DNA of 64,000 nt from positions 710,349 to 774,348 of the forward strand of contig VXBM01000026.1 in the NCBI GenBank assembly GCA_013400155.1. Reading direction: 5' to 3'. A model generated the notes under the pieces. That model had not been told where the DNA came from. It did no database searches and saw only the letters and a program-made list of their open reading frames with translations. The position numbers were made by a program, and so were the translations under genes. The DNA is from Helopsaltes ochotensis (lineage: Eukaryota > Chordata > Aves > Passeriformes > Locustellidae). Shown in pieces: positions 40,701 to 51,330 of the stretch. The stretch's first letter is position 1. Every line of letters begins with the position of its first letter.

Positions 40701-43700
40701 TTGCCTGTTCACAAAACTGTGAAATCTGAATGTAGTACTTGAATTTTAACTTCCTCTAACTGATGGAATTTTGGAGAAAGGAAAATGCAGTAGCAAGTGT
40801 GACTAGTAGCTGTGAAAAATGACGTGATAGATGCCAGTCTGAGATAATTTTAGTCATACATCCATTTGGTAGTGGTGAAATACATATTTGCTGATTGTAA
40901 AAGGGAGATACAGCTTTGCACAGTATTTTGGCCCAAGGCACCTATGTCTGGGGATATTGGGCCTCCCTGCCCTCTGCAGTGGATCATCTGTCCTAGACTG
41001 ATGAGATGCTTCAATGGAAGCACGTCACTGCTTTCCCAGTTCCACAGAAGAAAGGAACTCCCTAGAACAGTCTATTATGGCCATGCTTTTGGGAAGTGCG
41101 TGAAACTCATCAGAGGTAAGATAAATAAGCATGGCAGGCTGGCAGGTGGTAGACCATTCTCAGATGCATTGCAGTAGATTGTATTAATCTAAGGAAATCT
41201 AGGACTTTGTATGTACAGTCTTGCTTGCCATCTACTGTGGACGTGTCCTTAGTAATTTAATTTACACAAAACACTCCTGAAGATGGAGAAGATTGATGTC
41301 CAGAGTTATAGAGCTCATACAGAAGTACTAAGCTTCTTGATTCTTTCAAAATTTAGAACAAGTTGTGGTTCAGTGGTGGATTGAGGAAACAAAACTATAT
41401 TAAAAACTTTCATATTAAAGATGTGATGTTGTGTATATTAGGAGTGGAGTTGATGCCTAATCCTCAATAAACCACTCCAGAGGAGAGGCTGCTTGGGGAA
41501 ACTGAGGCAAGCAGTCACGCTCACACTCCACACGCACTCCATGTGGCTAGCTCAGTAAGGAGAGGCAGAAGGCCCTTGGCCAGGGTTGATTCCAGCCAGT
41601 TTATTTCCAAGGTGCTGAATGTGAGTCCCAGTGCCAAGAGAAAACTCAGGAGTCAGTCCTAGCTTAAGTAAGGGTTACCACAGCCCATGACCTTGGGGCA
41701 GGAGAGCGGTGCAAAGGGCAGGTAAGGTCAGTGTCCTATAGGGAAGATGGGACCGGTCACCAGGTCACAGAGGGATGGGGAGAGAAACCCACAGGGCCCA
41801 GGGGGGGGATCAGGGGCAAACCATTGTGCACAGAAATCCATGGGGAGGTTCTATCTCTCAGGCCAGGCAGGTCACTATAATTTATCCTGCCAGGGCCAAC
41901 TTCTAGGTAGTGTATCAAAAGGCTGCAGGGATTCCACAAAAGACATTTAAACAATAAAAACAAAAAGGGGCAAGTATTTCAGTGCATTGTCACTGTTTTG
42001 TGCTGTGGTTTCCCATCTCTTGTTTTGCAGTTTGTCTTGGAGTGGGCTTAAGGGAAAACTTCTATATCCCAGTGATCTGGATAACTAAAGTGCTGCTTGA
42101 CCTTTCAGATACTTTCCATCTCAGCCATTCCGTGCTGGGTCTTGGTCCTGCAGCTCTAATTTACATGGGCAGTGTCATTAAAACCATCAGATTTTTTTTG
42201 ACAGCTTACATTGGTAACAGTTAAGGAGTCATGCTGTATTTCTGAAAACTCGCAATTTTCAAATCAATCAGTTAATAATAACTGAATGCAGTACTTGAGT
42301 TTTAACTTCCTTTGACTGATGAGTTTTTGCAGAAGGGCAATAATAACCTATTTGATTGTATTTGAAAGGCTGCAGTGAAAATAAGTGTTAATGACATAGG
42401 TTATTCCAGGGGTTTGCTTAGACATGTTGGCAAATAATACTATTTTATTTACAATTTTAATAGCATTTTATTCACAATTCTCATGAATCTCAGATATGCC
42501 TAAACCTGTTCATTAATAGATGACAGCTGTTCTTTGACAGTGCTTCTGGTTGCCAGTGAACTATTTGGACTTATGAGTCAGTCCTCTAAAAACAACTAAA
42601 ACCAAAAAAATACCACCCAGAATGCAGTTAGCATTTGCTCTTTTGTGTTCTTTGGTTTCATGCTTGGCAAGCAGTAGTGTTCTCAAGTAGGTTTTCAAAA
42701 ATATTTTACAAGCCTTTGTGTATGTCCTTTTGAGTGTGATTGTTGGTATTTTTCTAAACTAGGATGAGGAGAGAACTCCTATTAAAAAAAGGAAAATAAG
42801 AATAAAGTTATCACCTTTTTCTGAAAACTGCAATAAAACTAACCAAAACTTACAGTCTTCCTACCTCCCAAGAGTGATTGACTACTAAGATTATTTTAAT
42901 CATATTAAATAAACATGTATCTGCTGAGTAGAGAATAATGAAAATCCATTTAAGATCTTGCTCTGTGCTGTTGAGAGTAACATTTAATGTTAAACAGCTG
43001 GATGTCATTTGAGATGAACAGTCAGAAGTAGCAGGCCTCAATTTTGCTCTTTCTTCATTTCTTTACATTTTTTTTCTTAGCAACAAGATTGTTGAGATTA
43101 TATTGTGTTTTCTATTCCTTTGCTCTTAAAGTACCTTTGGAACTTGTTAGCTGATTTTAAACAAATTTGAAAGATCAAACTAAAAGATAATTAAGTTCCT
43201 GAGTAGTTCCTTGAAAATAAGGTGAGAGGCAGTGTTCTGCAGAAGAAGTCTCCAGCATTGGTTCATAGAATATTAGAGACCACTACACAGAGACACTGAA
43301 AAATGCTTCAGCCAGTTACTCCAGCTGGAGCTTGCATCACAGATACCAAATTTAATTCACTTCAAGACCCAAATCCATAGGAAATCGGATTTCATTATTG
43401 CTGAGGTTCATGGAATTGTTAGTTTGTCTAAAAGATCCCTGTGTCTCCAGGAGAGCATATTCAGTGTTTCTTTATTATCCTTAGTCATGCATGGAGCCCC
43501 GGGCTTTATTTGCCCTTTATTTATCTTGAACTGACCACAGAATAATAATTTCTTCAAGAGGTTTTTCATAATGCTCGTACTGCTGTACTTTAGATCCATT
43601 GTAGATTTATATCTCCTTAACTTTCTTAGTAACATTAGGTTATTCAGCGTTGCACATGTGGGAACCAAGGTACAGAGATTAAAGCAATGAGGATAAATGG

Positions 43701-46700
43701 TACCAACTCACTTAGTGCTGGTGCAATGTAAGGCAAAAATTAACTATGCTATCTTATTTAATTTTATAAAGTCTGTTCTGGACATTGAATGAGCCAGATA
43801 TTCTTCTGGAAACAGTAGCATATAATTAGGTCATGTAAATCAAAACTTAATCACAACCTCTGTATAGGGGATGGGATTCATCTCAGCATGCAATCCTAGC
43901 CAGCTAAAATTTGCATGACTGGTCTGGTTGTCTGGAATCATCTCTATTCAATGGAAAGAGATGAGTCTTTAGGATAAAATTGTGTTTTGGAGGTGCCTTT
44001 CTCCTGCCATTGATTATGGAGGCCTCCATAGCTCAGCCTATATGGTTTCATATCATTCAAATTAAATAAATTAAACTCTAGGAAAACAAAAGAAAGTTAC
44101 AGACTTGGCTTACTTCTAGCATTTGCTGCTTCTGCAGGATATTGACTTTGAACATATATTGCCCTCTTAAATTCAGTTCTTATGATGCAACTGTATTAAA
44201 CCTCACCTAGATGATCTGTAGGGTTGAGGAATCTCACAGGAGATCCACAGCTGTCTTCTCAAGTTTGTGAATAACTAATTGCAGTACAACATCGTTACAG
44301 TCTACACGGTAGTAACAGGAGAGGGAGATAGAGCCCCACACTTTGCCAGGGGGTTAGATGTTTAGACATGGTATAATAGCAGGCTTTGGGAGCAAGACCT
44401 TCATCAACATTCCTTGAGGAATATAGTCAGCAGTAGTTAGATCCTGCTGTGCCAGACCTCATATCCTCTTCTCCTGTACCTGTTCCCACAGTGATTGCCT
44501 TCCCTGCTAATATATCCCTAGCCCTTGCTTTATACTGCTTGTGCCATGTCCAGCTGATTGTGATTGTGATACTCTCTTGCATTTTGAACAGGTAATTTGA
44601 ATTACAGAATATAGGGAAAATACATAAAAAGTGTCAGGACTATTAATTGAGGTCTCTCTAATGGCAGGTCAGGCAAAGAATTCACATGGGACTTTGTTGC
44701 ATGAAGTTCTCTGCCAGTCTTTGTCCTATCACTGTTAAATATAAACAAAATTATTGCAGTAATTAAGTAAGATCATTGTTTAATTAGAGTAAAAATCCTC
44801 AAAATTTAAAGAAGTTATAAATAATAGTAACCTCAGTTACAGTCTCTTTTATTTGTTTTTCCAAAGCTTCTAATTTTTCAGCAAGCACTCCAGGTCTGAC
44901 TTTGACTGGGGACGTGATATGGGTAAAGCAAAATCCTGTTGCTCTTTCAAACCCACAGTGAGCCCCACTGTCAAAATAACTAGACCAGTATCAAAATGCC
45001 AAAAACTGGTGCTAGAGAAGGTGGATCCACCATTAATCTGAGTAGGTTTTCAGCAAGGAATGGGCAGCTGAGTTTAATGAAGATTTATATATTTACTCCA
45101 TTAGAAACTTTTCAAAGAGGTTATTGGGTTTTTTTCATTACATTTTCCTTCATATACCACCCTAACTTTCTTGCCTTGATTTAAAAATTAAATCAGTAAC
45201 TGAGCCATCTCATCACAATTCCTGTGTCTAGGCATCTATTGCATGCCAGTGATAGAAATTCTGCTTAGAAGTGGGCAGGAGAGACAGCCAGAAGGGGAGT
45301 TTTACACAGGAAGTTTAAAACTGGCTTGCAGAGATGCCTGCCAGATAGGTGAGACAGGTCTGCTGTGCTATTTAACAGGAAAAACTAGTATTTGATAGCA
45401 GGAAGTTTCAACATCTTACTGAAATCACTGCAGGGTATAGTGGTGTCTGTGTTTGTGGCGGTATTTTCAAAACTTTGCCCAAGATACTGAAGTGGAAACT
45501 CCAGCTTTTTGATACCATTTTGGTTCTTCTCACCTTTTCACAGTTTTTTTGCTGTTTGTTGGCTGACTTGTGGGGCAGTGAGTTACAACAAGATGAGCTG
45601 AAATGTGAGCTGGAAATGTTAGTGTTCATGGAGCCCTGGAGGAGGAATGCTGCCCGCCTTGTTCTCACAGGTGGGAGAGATTTGCATACCTCCCTGCTGT
45701 AATTTCGGGAGAGGGGATGCCCCACCTCTTCCAAGGCTTGGCTGAGGCCCTTGGAATTGCCCAAATCTGATCGTTGCTTCAGCGCTTTATGCAGGACTTG
45801 TTGTATTTCTTTAGATTATGAATGTGCACTTCTTAAATCTGTGTGCATCACATTTGCTTAAACGGATCCCAGACTCTTATTTGCTTCACAAAGACCCTAT
45901 ATGGAACAGTCTTACAAACTGAAGTGATTAGCGGTCCTCAGCTTTTAAATGGATTTTAAAATGGCTTTCCTTATTTGTGAAGTGGTGGTTCTTGTCCGTC
46001 TGTCCTGGCTAGTTTGTAGATTAACTATCACATAATGATTTTAGAGATTATAAGAACTGTTGCATTATCAAATACGTTCACCATTCTTAATCACTTAATG
46101 GTACTGATGATCCTTGCTAAGGATATGCAAACAGCTTACTTACCATCTAAAAGTACTATTGAGTAGCAAAATGTTAAGGATGCCAATAATTATCCTGAGT
46201 GTTTTAGGAAATGTAAGTTTCTCCCCTTTGACTGAAAGCATGAAGTTTGGTCTTGAAGTATAATCTGCAACATCTTCAAATTTGCTGTTTCCTCTAAGTA
46301 AGTAAAACTTGAATTCTGAAAATGTTCAAACAGGGAATTTTCTAGAACTCTTACTACTTAAACTACTTAAAAGATTGCCTTCTTCTCAAGAAAAAGCACG
46401 GGTGAAACAAAACCTATTTAGTTGATGGTCACAACAATCAATGATCAATGTTATTTCTTGGTCTCAATTGAGTGAAATTAAATTTCTTACTGTACCATTA
46501 TCTTCTAAAGTTTTTATTTTCCCTTCAGAATCTTATCTCTAAACCAGAGTGGTATCTTGTTCCTTGAGATTACAAGGTTATGTTTGTGTAGTTTTGATTC
46601 TGCCTTGCTCCCTTTTTAAAAAAGGTCTTCATACTTTTAATTTACTCTCTACGCTTCCAGACTACCAAATACTGTGTCTGCCTAGCAGAAATCATAATAT

Positions 46701-48665
46701 CTACTGCCTGTACCCCCCACAACTGTGTAAAAAGTTAAAACTAATCAGAAGCTATAAAGCTGCGTGTTGGTATTTGTGGGAATTCTCAAGGTTAATAAAA
46801 ATGTTATGTGTCTTGGTCCTTACCGCTCAAAAAATAAATTAAAAAAAAAAAAAAACAAGTAAAAGTGCACCTGCTGTATTTCTTCATTATGTGGAGAATT
46901 CATTATGACAAGAAATTCATTATGACAAAAAAGTGTTAAAATCAGTAAGCCACAGTCTTCGGATATTTTAGTCAGATGGTATTTGCTAATAATTTTACTG
47001 ATGACAGCTTCAACATCCATCCTGGGGTTTAGACACTACAATACATTTCCTGCCCTCTGCTCCTTCCTCTATCCATCACTTTTGATCCCTTCTCAGATGT
47101 TTCGTCTTCTCCCCCAGCATCATGCACTGTGGAAGCCTCCCTGGGTCCCTGCAGCCTCAGGGAGGAATGAGCTCAGCCACTCTTCTTTGTGGGACAGCTC
47201 TGGCACGGGGCAGTCAGCATTCTCGAAGAGCTGCAACTATGGCTACAGAAGGAAAATGGAAACAAACTCCATGTGTCTTCTCCAGACTTTTAAGTAGTGG
47301 TGAATATTCTCAGCCAAAGAGGCATAAAGCTTATTTGTAGCACAGGGGAGACTTTATATTTTGCCCTCATTCTGATGCAGCCAAGTAATTTTAGGTGAAT
47401 CTGTCTGAATATAGTCAGTGTTCAATTAGCTTTTTATGTTCACTGACTTTTTATGTGTAAGTTTCCAGTTCTGAATCATCATTAGTATTGTACTACGTGA
47501 TGCCTTTTTTCCCCTTCTTTCTTTCTTTTTTTTCCTGTGCTTCGGATTTCATTCATTCCAGCTTAGATAGCTGTTGTCTCTGGAAGTTTCTCTTTATTGT
47601 TGTTCGTGGTTGCTTATGCTGTTGGGTTTGGGTTGTGAGAAGAATGTGGTGAATCCAGAGGTTGCACTTAACTCCTCTGTGCTTAGTTGGTAAACCTGCC
47701 AAGACACAGGCAACAGAGTGGCAGGTAGAGAAGTTGGGGTTTTCATTTTCCTGGGCATGTGACAATATTCTCTGTGTCTTTGTGCCCTAGTTCAGGGTTC
47801 AGTGTTCATAGTTTCAGAGAACAAGATTGCAACATGTTCTGCATTGCACAACTGGGTTTGATTGTTTCTCTGGTCAACATTAATTATCTAGTTGAGTTCA
47901 TTGCTGAAAGGAAGAGTCTTGGTTTTGATGATTTTCATTTTTGTTATAATCTGCTTTTGCAATCAGTACATAAATGTTTTACGAGGGTGGAATGCTATTT
48001 TGATAGTTTATCATGATGAAGACTGAACTATTTCCATTTGAGGGTATTCCTGGTTATTAAGTAGAAGCAAGAAAACAGAATTTTTTGTGAATTTCACAAA
48101 AAAAGTTAACATACTTTATAATAGTTAATAGCCTGTGCCTTTTTTTTAATGAGTACTGATATTCTGTATTTCCTATTCCTTTCAACTGGACTTTTTCAAC
48201 CATGCTCAATACTTCAAAGATAAGGGTACTTAACTGAAAATTAGCTAAAATGGATGTAGTCAACAGAAGAACCTGTACGTATAGAACAGTTCATATGAAT
48301 AAAGATTTACAGGATTGGCACTTATGGTTCGTAGTGACTCCTCAAAAGACACTTTCTGTCACCTTCAGATTTAGGAGAGATGTTTGAAGCAGCTAAAGAA
48401 TGTAAAGATGCCAAATGGGACTTGCATGGGCATCAGTTTCCATCTGATTTATTAGAAAAGTTCAATCATTTAATTAAATATTCAAAGGAAAAACATATCC
48501 GTGACTGCACCAAGTATGTGGAAAAACAAACTTTTCAACGGTTGTGTTCAAGTTATCTTAATGAAGTGTTTGCTTTTGTTTGTTTTTCAGAAATCCTGTG
48601 TATTGCATGACTTAGATGTTGTGTCTCTAAATGAAACTAAGAAGAAAACCTGCTGTGCATTCTGA
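16627..48665 (+). CDS. Rab-family small GTPase, six exons, 5' end in gap
   Basis: Exons: 16627-16704, 22691-22751, 25906-26044, 33971-34060, 38831-38932 and 48591-48665. Joined, they give 180 visible residues in one open frame ending at TGA 48663-48665; all introns are GT-AG. With the gap-coded N-terminus the protein would be about 200 residues, the usual Rab length. Visible motifs in order: end of the P-loop (VGKTS), switch I threonine in ATIGIDFKVK (RabF1), WDTAGQERF (G3/RabF3), SYFRGAQGFVLVYDIT (RabF4), GNKCD (G4), ETSAK (G5), and a C-terminal CCAF with two adjacent cysteines for geranylgeranylation. By established family knowledge it cycles between GDP and GTP on membranes and directs vesicle traffic. 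The VVPK.KGEKLA stretch before ETSAK looks closest to Rab10/Rab8/Rab13, but other parts recall Rab3 and Rab26/37, so I do not assign a symbol. Switch I has an unusual Pro/Ser/Thr-rich loop. Confidence 0.9.
16705..22690 (+). other. Rab intron 1
   Basis: GT-AG intron of 5986 bases in phase 1. It holds the rest of the CpG-rich region, an antisense CR1 piece near 17.1-17.4 kb, and otherwise AT-rich DNA without another recognisable exon. Confidence 0.8.
17095..17415 (-). mobile_element. CR1 LINE fragment, antisense
   Basis: Antisense CR1 text: 'tcatcgagtcctacctgtgg', 'acctccagggtggctccacc', 'cctgggcaggccacgccaat', 'tccaacctaaaccttccctg', 'cttgtcctgtcacttgttgc'. It lies at the start of Rab intron 1, just after the CpG-rich region. 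Confidence 0.85.
22691..22751 (+). CDS. Rab exon 2 (switch I end, beta 2-3)
   Basis: Acceptor 'tttcttctag' and donor G|GTAAGT flank 61 bases coding GIDFKVKPVMFNDTRVKLQI and two bases of Trp. It contains the Rab-specific IGIDF motif together with exon 1. Phase 1 in, phase 2 out, consistent with both neighbours. Confidence 0.92.
23365..25200 (-). mobile_element. CR1 LINE, 1.8 kb 5'-truncated copy with decayed ORF2
   Basis: The left end is the reversed CR1 3' terminus ('catagaataataaaatatac' then 'gagttggaaggaacccatc'). Reading the minus strand rightwards to leftwards gives ORF2 pieces: about 25190-24751 is the region before the RT core (PDEINLRILKKLADVI), and about 24330-24240 carries LQGSILGPVLFNIFIN, the RT motif around GS.LGP. 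The C-terminal RT/thumb text is near 24040-23810. Frameshifts and stops make it inactive. It is antisense to the host gene. Confidence 0.92.
25850..25884 (+). repeat. (TTTG)n(TG)n simple repeat next to exon 3 acceptor
   Basis: About six TTTG units followed by a short TG run, ending roughly 20 bases upstream of the AG at 25904-25905. It overlaps the zone where the branch point and polypyrimidine tract should lie. Confidence 0.9.
25906..26044 (+). CDS. Rab exon 3 (switch II core)
   Basis: Acceptor 'tttccttcag', donor G|GTAAAT. The 139 bases complete Trp and code DTAGQERFHTLSTSYFRGAQ, then GFVLVYDITNLKSFQSITVW and MSDIYE. It holds the catalytic Gln of DTAGQE (no GTPase-dead change) and the Rab YFRGA.G signature. 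It ends in phase 0. Confidence 0.95.
26973..27305 (-). mobile_element. CR1 LINE fragment, antisense
   Basis: Starts with the reversed CR1 tail ('agaatagaatagttcag') and continues with 'gatcatctagtccagctgct', 'ctaggaagcctgttccagtg' and 'cagtaaagaaatgattccca', all characteristic of antisense CR1 3' regions. It is diverged and therefore old. Confidence 0.8.
27935..27992. repeat. degenerate TATC/TACC simple repeat
   Basis: Run of 'tatctatctgtctacctacc'-type tetranucleotides within Rab intron 3. Confidence 0.75.
29560..29750 (+). mobile_element. CR1 LINE 3'-end fragment
   Basis: Sense CR1 3' UTR remnants: 'cacttaaaactccattcaag', 'gccttgagcaacctgacctg', 'gagcaggagagtagaccag', 'agaagtccttaccaacctat'. 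The terminal octamer is decayed. Confidence 0.65.
33971..34060 (+). CDS. Rab exon 4 (G4, NKCD)
   Basis: Acceptor 'attctcttttag', donor G|GTATCT. It codes 30 residues: KAGDEVDVILLGNKCDKESE then RVVPKQKGEK. NKCD is the guanine-specificity motif. The following RVVPK.KGE is the part most like Rab10. Phase 0 at both ends. Confidence 0.95.
34061..38830 (+). other. Rab intron 4
   Basis: GT-AG intron of 4770 bases. Includes a (TTTCA)n stretch near 35.59 kb and a diverged sense CR1 at 36.6-37.7 kb. No extra exon recognised. Confidence 0.8.
36600..37675 (+). mobile_element. CR1 LINE, sense, old and internally deleted
   Basis: Fragments of CR1 in order: near 36720-36765 the ORF2 segment with DEVHPVVLKGL, then RT-region debris to about 37200, the 'tggaatattgtgtccagctt' phrase at 37264, 'gaaactgcagctggtccag' at 37311, and 3' text near 37520-37660. 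Spacing is shorter than in an intact element, so it has internal deletions. Confidence 0.7.
38831..38932 (+). CDS. Rab exon 5 (G5, ETSAK)
   Basis: Acceptor 'tgtttttcag', donor G|GTAGGC. It codes 34 residues: LAWEYGMPFFETSAKENVNI, then DHAFSVLIREILEK. ETSAK contacts the guanine base, and the rest forms the last helix of the GTPase fold. Phase 0 at both ends. Confidence 0.95.
38933..48590 (+). other. Rab intron 5
   Basis: GT-AG intron of 9658 bases, the longest of the gene. Holds an LTR-like repeat near 41.5-42.0 kb and a pair of similar ~55-base segments near 40.73 and 42.28 kb. An alternative terminal exon cannot be excluded, but I saw no second tail with a prenylation motif. Confidence 0.75.
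41455..41990 (-). mobile_element. probable LTR-type repeat, minus orientation
   Basis: A GC-richer block in an AT-rich intron with text such as 'ccagccagtttatttccaag', 'ccatgaccttggggcaggag' and 'cactataatttatcctgcc' that resembles avian LTRs as I remember them. TTTATT at about 41600 would be the reversed polyadenylation signal. Ends and target duplication were not defined. Alternative: another kind of interspersed repeat. Confidence 0.4.
48591..48665 (+). CDS. Rab exon 6 (hypervariable tail and prenylation motif)
   Basis: Acceptor 'tttgtttttcag'. It codes a 24-residue tail from KSCVLHDLDV to NETKKKTCCAF, then TGA. The lysine cluster followed by two adjacent cysteines and two more residues (CCXX) is a standard Rab double-geranylgeranylation end. 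Phase 0 matches exon 5. The tail is short and does not match a Rab tail I know. Confidence 0.88.
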   Translation, partial: KSCVLHDLDVVSLNETKKKTCCAF

Positions 48666-48954
48666 AATACTGTTTCTTATTCCATTTTCTCTTCAGGAAA
48701 TACCAAGTGTTACAAAGGAACATAACAAGATTTTAAAAGTGAGCCTGTAATCCAAAACCACAGGGTTTAGGCATCCTTTGTATTACACAGACTTTGTTGC
48801 CAAATTTTTTATAAGTTTATATTATATTTTCATATTTTTAATGTGAAGATAAAACAGTTACCTGATTTTTGAATTATTAGATGCATCACAGGGTGACAGT
48901 GCTTGAATGCAAATGTTTGCAGAAATGAAGTCTTAAGTGTACTAATTTTCTGTT

Positions 48955-48992
48955 ATTAAAAAAGCACCCTTCACTTTTTTTGTGTGTGTTAT
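48955..48992 (+). terminator. likely polyadenylation site of the Rab gene
   Basis: ATTAAA at 48955-48960, followed about 20-30 bases later by a T/GT-rich element ('tttttttgtgtgtgtt'). This gives a 3' UTR of about 310 bases after the stop codon. Other downstream signals could be used. Confidence 0.5.
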
Positions 48993-49237
48993 TTATACCA
49001 GATTTGTAATACAATGAACTTCATCACATAAGCAACCTTCTGATACATGAACTCATATAACATCTCTTTAAGTACTTGATATTTACTGCAATCCCATTAG
49101 ACAGGTCTCAGAGAATTTTTGGGTAGGTTTCTTTTATACCCATTTCAGACACATACATGGTACTTCAATACCCTTGAATAGGGATTCTGCAAAGGTGATG
49201 TCTGAGGGAAAGGGATAAACTTTATAAAGATTGGTGT

Positions 49238-49342
49238 CATAGAATGGTTTGGGTTGGAAGAGAGCTTGAAGATCATCTAGTGCCAACCTCCCTAACATGG
49301 GCAGGGACACTCCACTAAAGTATGTTGCTGGACCTTCCTAAG
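49238..49342 (-). mobile_element. CR1 LINE 3'-end fragment, antisense
   Basis: Very clear reversed CR1 terminus: 'catagaatggtttgggttgg', 'gcttgaagatcatctagtgc', 'atgggcagggacactccac'. It is short, a severely 5'-truncated copy just beyond the Rab 3' end. Confidence 0.9.
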
Positions 49343-50589
49343 AATTCAGAAAACATGGAACAGCAGAATATATCCAATAATAATGTTTCTGTTATTTGAA
49401 TTTCGTAATTCCTTAAAATAGTTTACACAGGTGGTTGTAGCATACCTGCATTTTCAAATGCTCTTTTTGTCACAAATGATCACAATTAAAAGCTTTCTTT
49501 GATATTGTGATATATTAGTTATTTTCTTAAAGTGTTAATAGAAGAGGAATCTGATTCTGCTCATGTGGATTTGTTTTATACAGACTTGAAATATCTTCAA
49601 AACCCATGGAGAATATCTTATTTAATTTTAAACAAGGGCAGAATCAAGATACTTTTTCTTTAATCAAAAGCAAGGCAGGCACAACTCAAACCTGCAAGAT
49701 AAGCAAAAAGCAAACACAGGTTGAGAAATCTGAAGAATTGTGGCGATTATACTGTCTTTTTTTTTCCTTGCATAGGAGATGAGGTTGTTTTTATCACCCT
49801 TTATGAATGACTGACACTGTTGTGCAGAATTGTGTTTTGATCCATCCCAGCACATCCAAAATAACTAACCCTACTGGCTTACTGTTCTGAAATGCCACTA
49901 ACCTTCTGAAATATGCTTGCGTCTTTTTTGAGGGCTGTTTGCAGATTATCATAATATCAAAATATTATTAAATTTGGTACTGAAAAAGGGAGCTCAGCTG
50001 GAGCACATGGGACCAAATGTGCCTAAGCATAGTGCCAGGTTCATCTGCCCCTAGCCTGGTTAGTGTGTCTGCAGAAATGGTGCAAAAGGATGGGCTGGGC
50101 TGAGTTTTTACAGCTGCTCCTGACTACTCATCATGGCCAATCACTGAAGTGCTTTTCACCAAATCTGAAAACAAGGAACAAAGGATAATCCCTGCCTTCA
50201 TTAAAATTTAAAACCATAGAAGAGGAAGGAAATAGTGCTGGAAGGGATTTTGAGAGTCTGTCTGGGTTCTCATCATATCTCACCCTCTGATCAGCTGCCC
50301 CTGATATAATGCAAGAAGATGGTCAGGGACCTGCAGTGCTAGGGATTTCAGAGTGTCTCTGAGTGGCAACAGTCCTTACTTAACTGGTCTGGTAAGCAGG
50401 AGATTTCCTAATACGTAACCTAACTAGTATACATGGAAAGTAGGTTCTCCCTTTTTCCTTGAGGTACATGAACTCCTCTTTCCTCTCCCAAACTTCCTAC
50501 CTTCCCTTGTAGTTTGGGTTTTCAGAATCTTTTGCCCTTTTTGTCTCCCTCCTCTTACGGTTCTTGAGTTGGTTTTCACCTATCCTGAA

Positions 50590-51330
50590 CTGTAGACCTG
50601 AAAACTGGGCAGACTATTCTAGTTTAAATAAAAACAGCTGGATAGATTTAAATTATTTTTGCATTATATTACTTGTGATACTCCTATTTATGCATTCCAG
50701 CATCAGCATAATGCAAAGTAGCCTAGTACTCTTGTGATCCATAGAACCACTTTTTTTATCCTGCTACATGCTTGTGCAGTTGATAATTCCTTTGGATGTG
50801 TAAAACCTTCTGTTACTCCTTGTTCAGTGGCATTTCAGTTGCTCCAGTCTGCCAAGATCCCTCTGAATTGTAATGTTGTGCTCCAACATAGTTGGAGCCT
50901 CTTTCTATAGATGCAGTCTCCAAATATAAGTGTACTCTGTTCAGTCATCAGTGATGTTGACAAAGATCGTGGATAGTTCTGGATCCAAGATGGACCTAAG
51001 TGAAATCTTGTTCAGTGTATCCTTTCAGCTTTAGAGTACTAATTATTTCCAAATAATTTTGTATTTAGACTGTGTGTTTGGGGTTTTTTAAGAGCACATT
51101 GTAAGAAACTCTTATGCTCCTCAGCCTTTCTCTCCTACTTACAAAGCCTATTAAATCCTCTTTATTTAGTAGAAATTCACTTGATCAATTTGTATAGGTA
51201 CTTCCTTCCCTCCTTTGAGAGAGATGCAATCTCTTTTGGGTTTTCTGGAACCTCATTCTATTGATTCTTGGAGATAATCAGTAGCAATTTTAACCATAAG
51301 GGAGTCTTCACCAGGTCCAATCTGTCCAAA
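50590..51330 (-). mobile_element. old CR1 LINE, antisense
   Basis: Diverged but ordered phrases of antisense CR1: 'tgaaaactgggcagactatt', 'ccaagatccctctgaattg', 'tgttgacaaagatcgtgg', 'cctaagtgaaatcttgttc'. These match in order the CR1 text about RT C-terminus and thumb. The 3' terminus is not preserved. Confidence 0.5.

Noticed and set aside
45408..45764. 118-codon minus-strand open frame in Rab intron 5
   Set aside because: No recognisable motif and no splice or polyadenylation context; length is within chance expectation for 64 kb in six frames.
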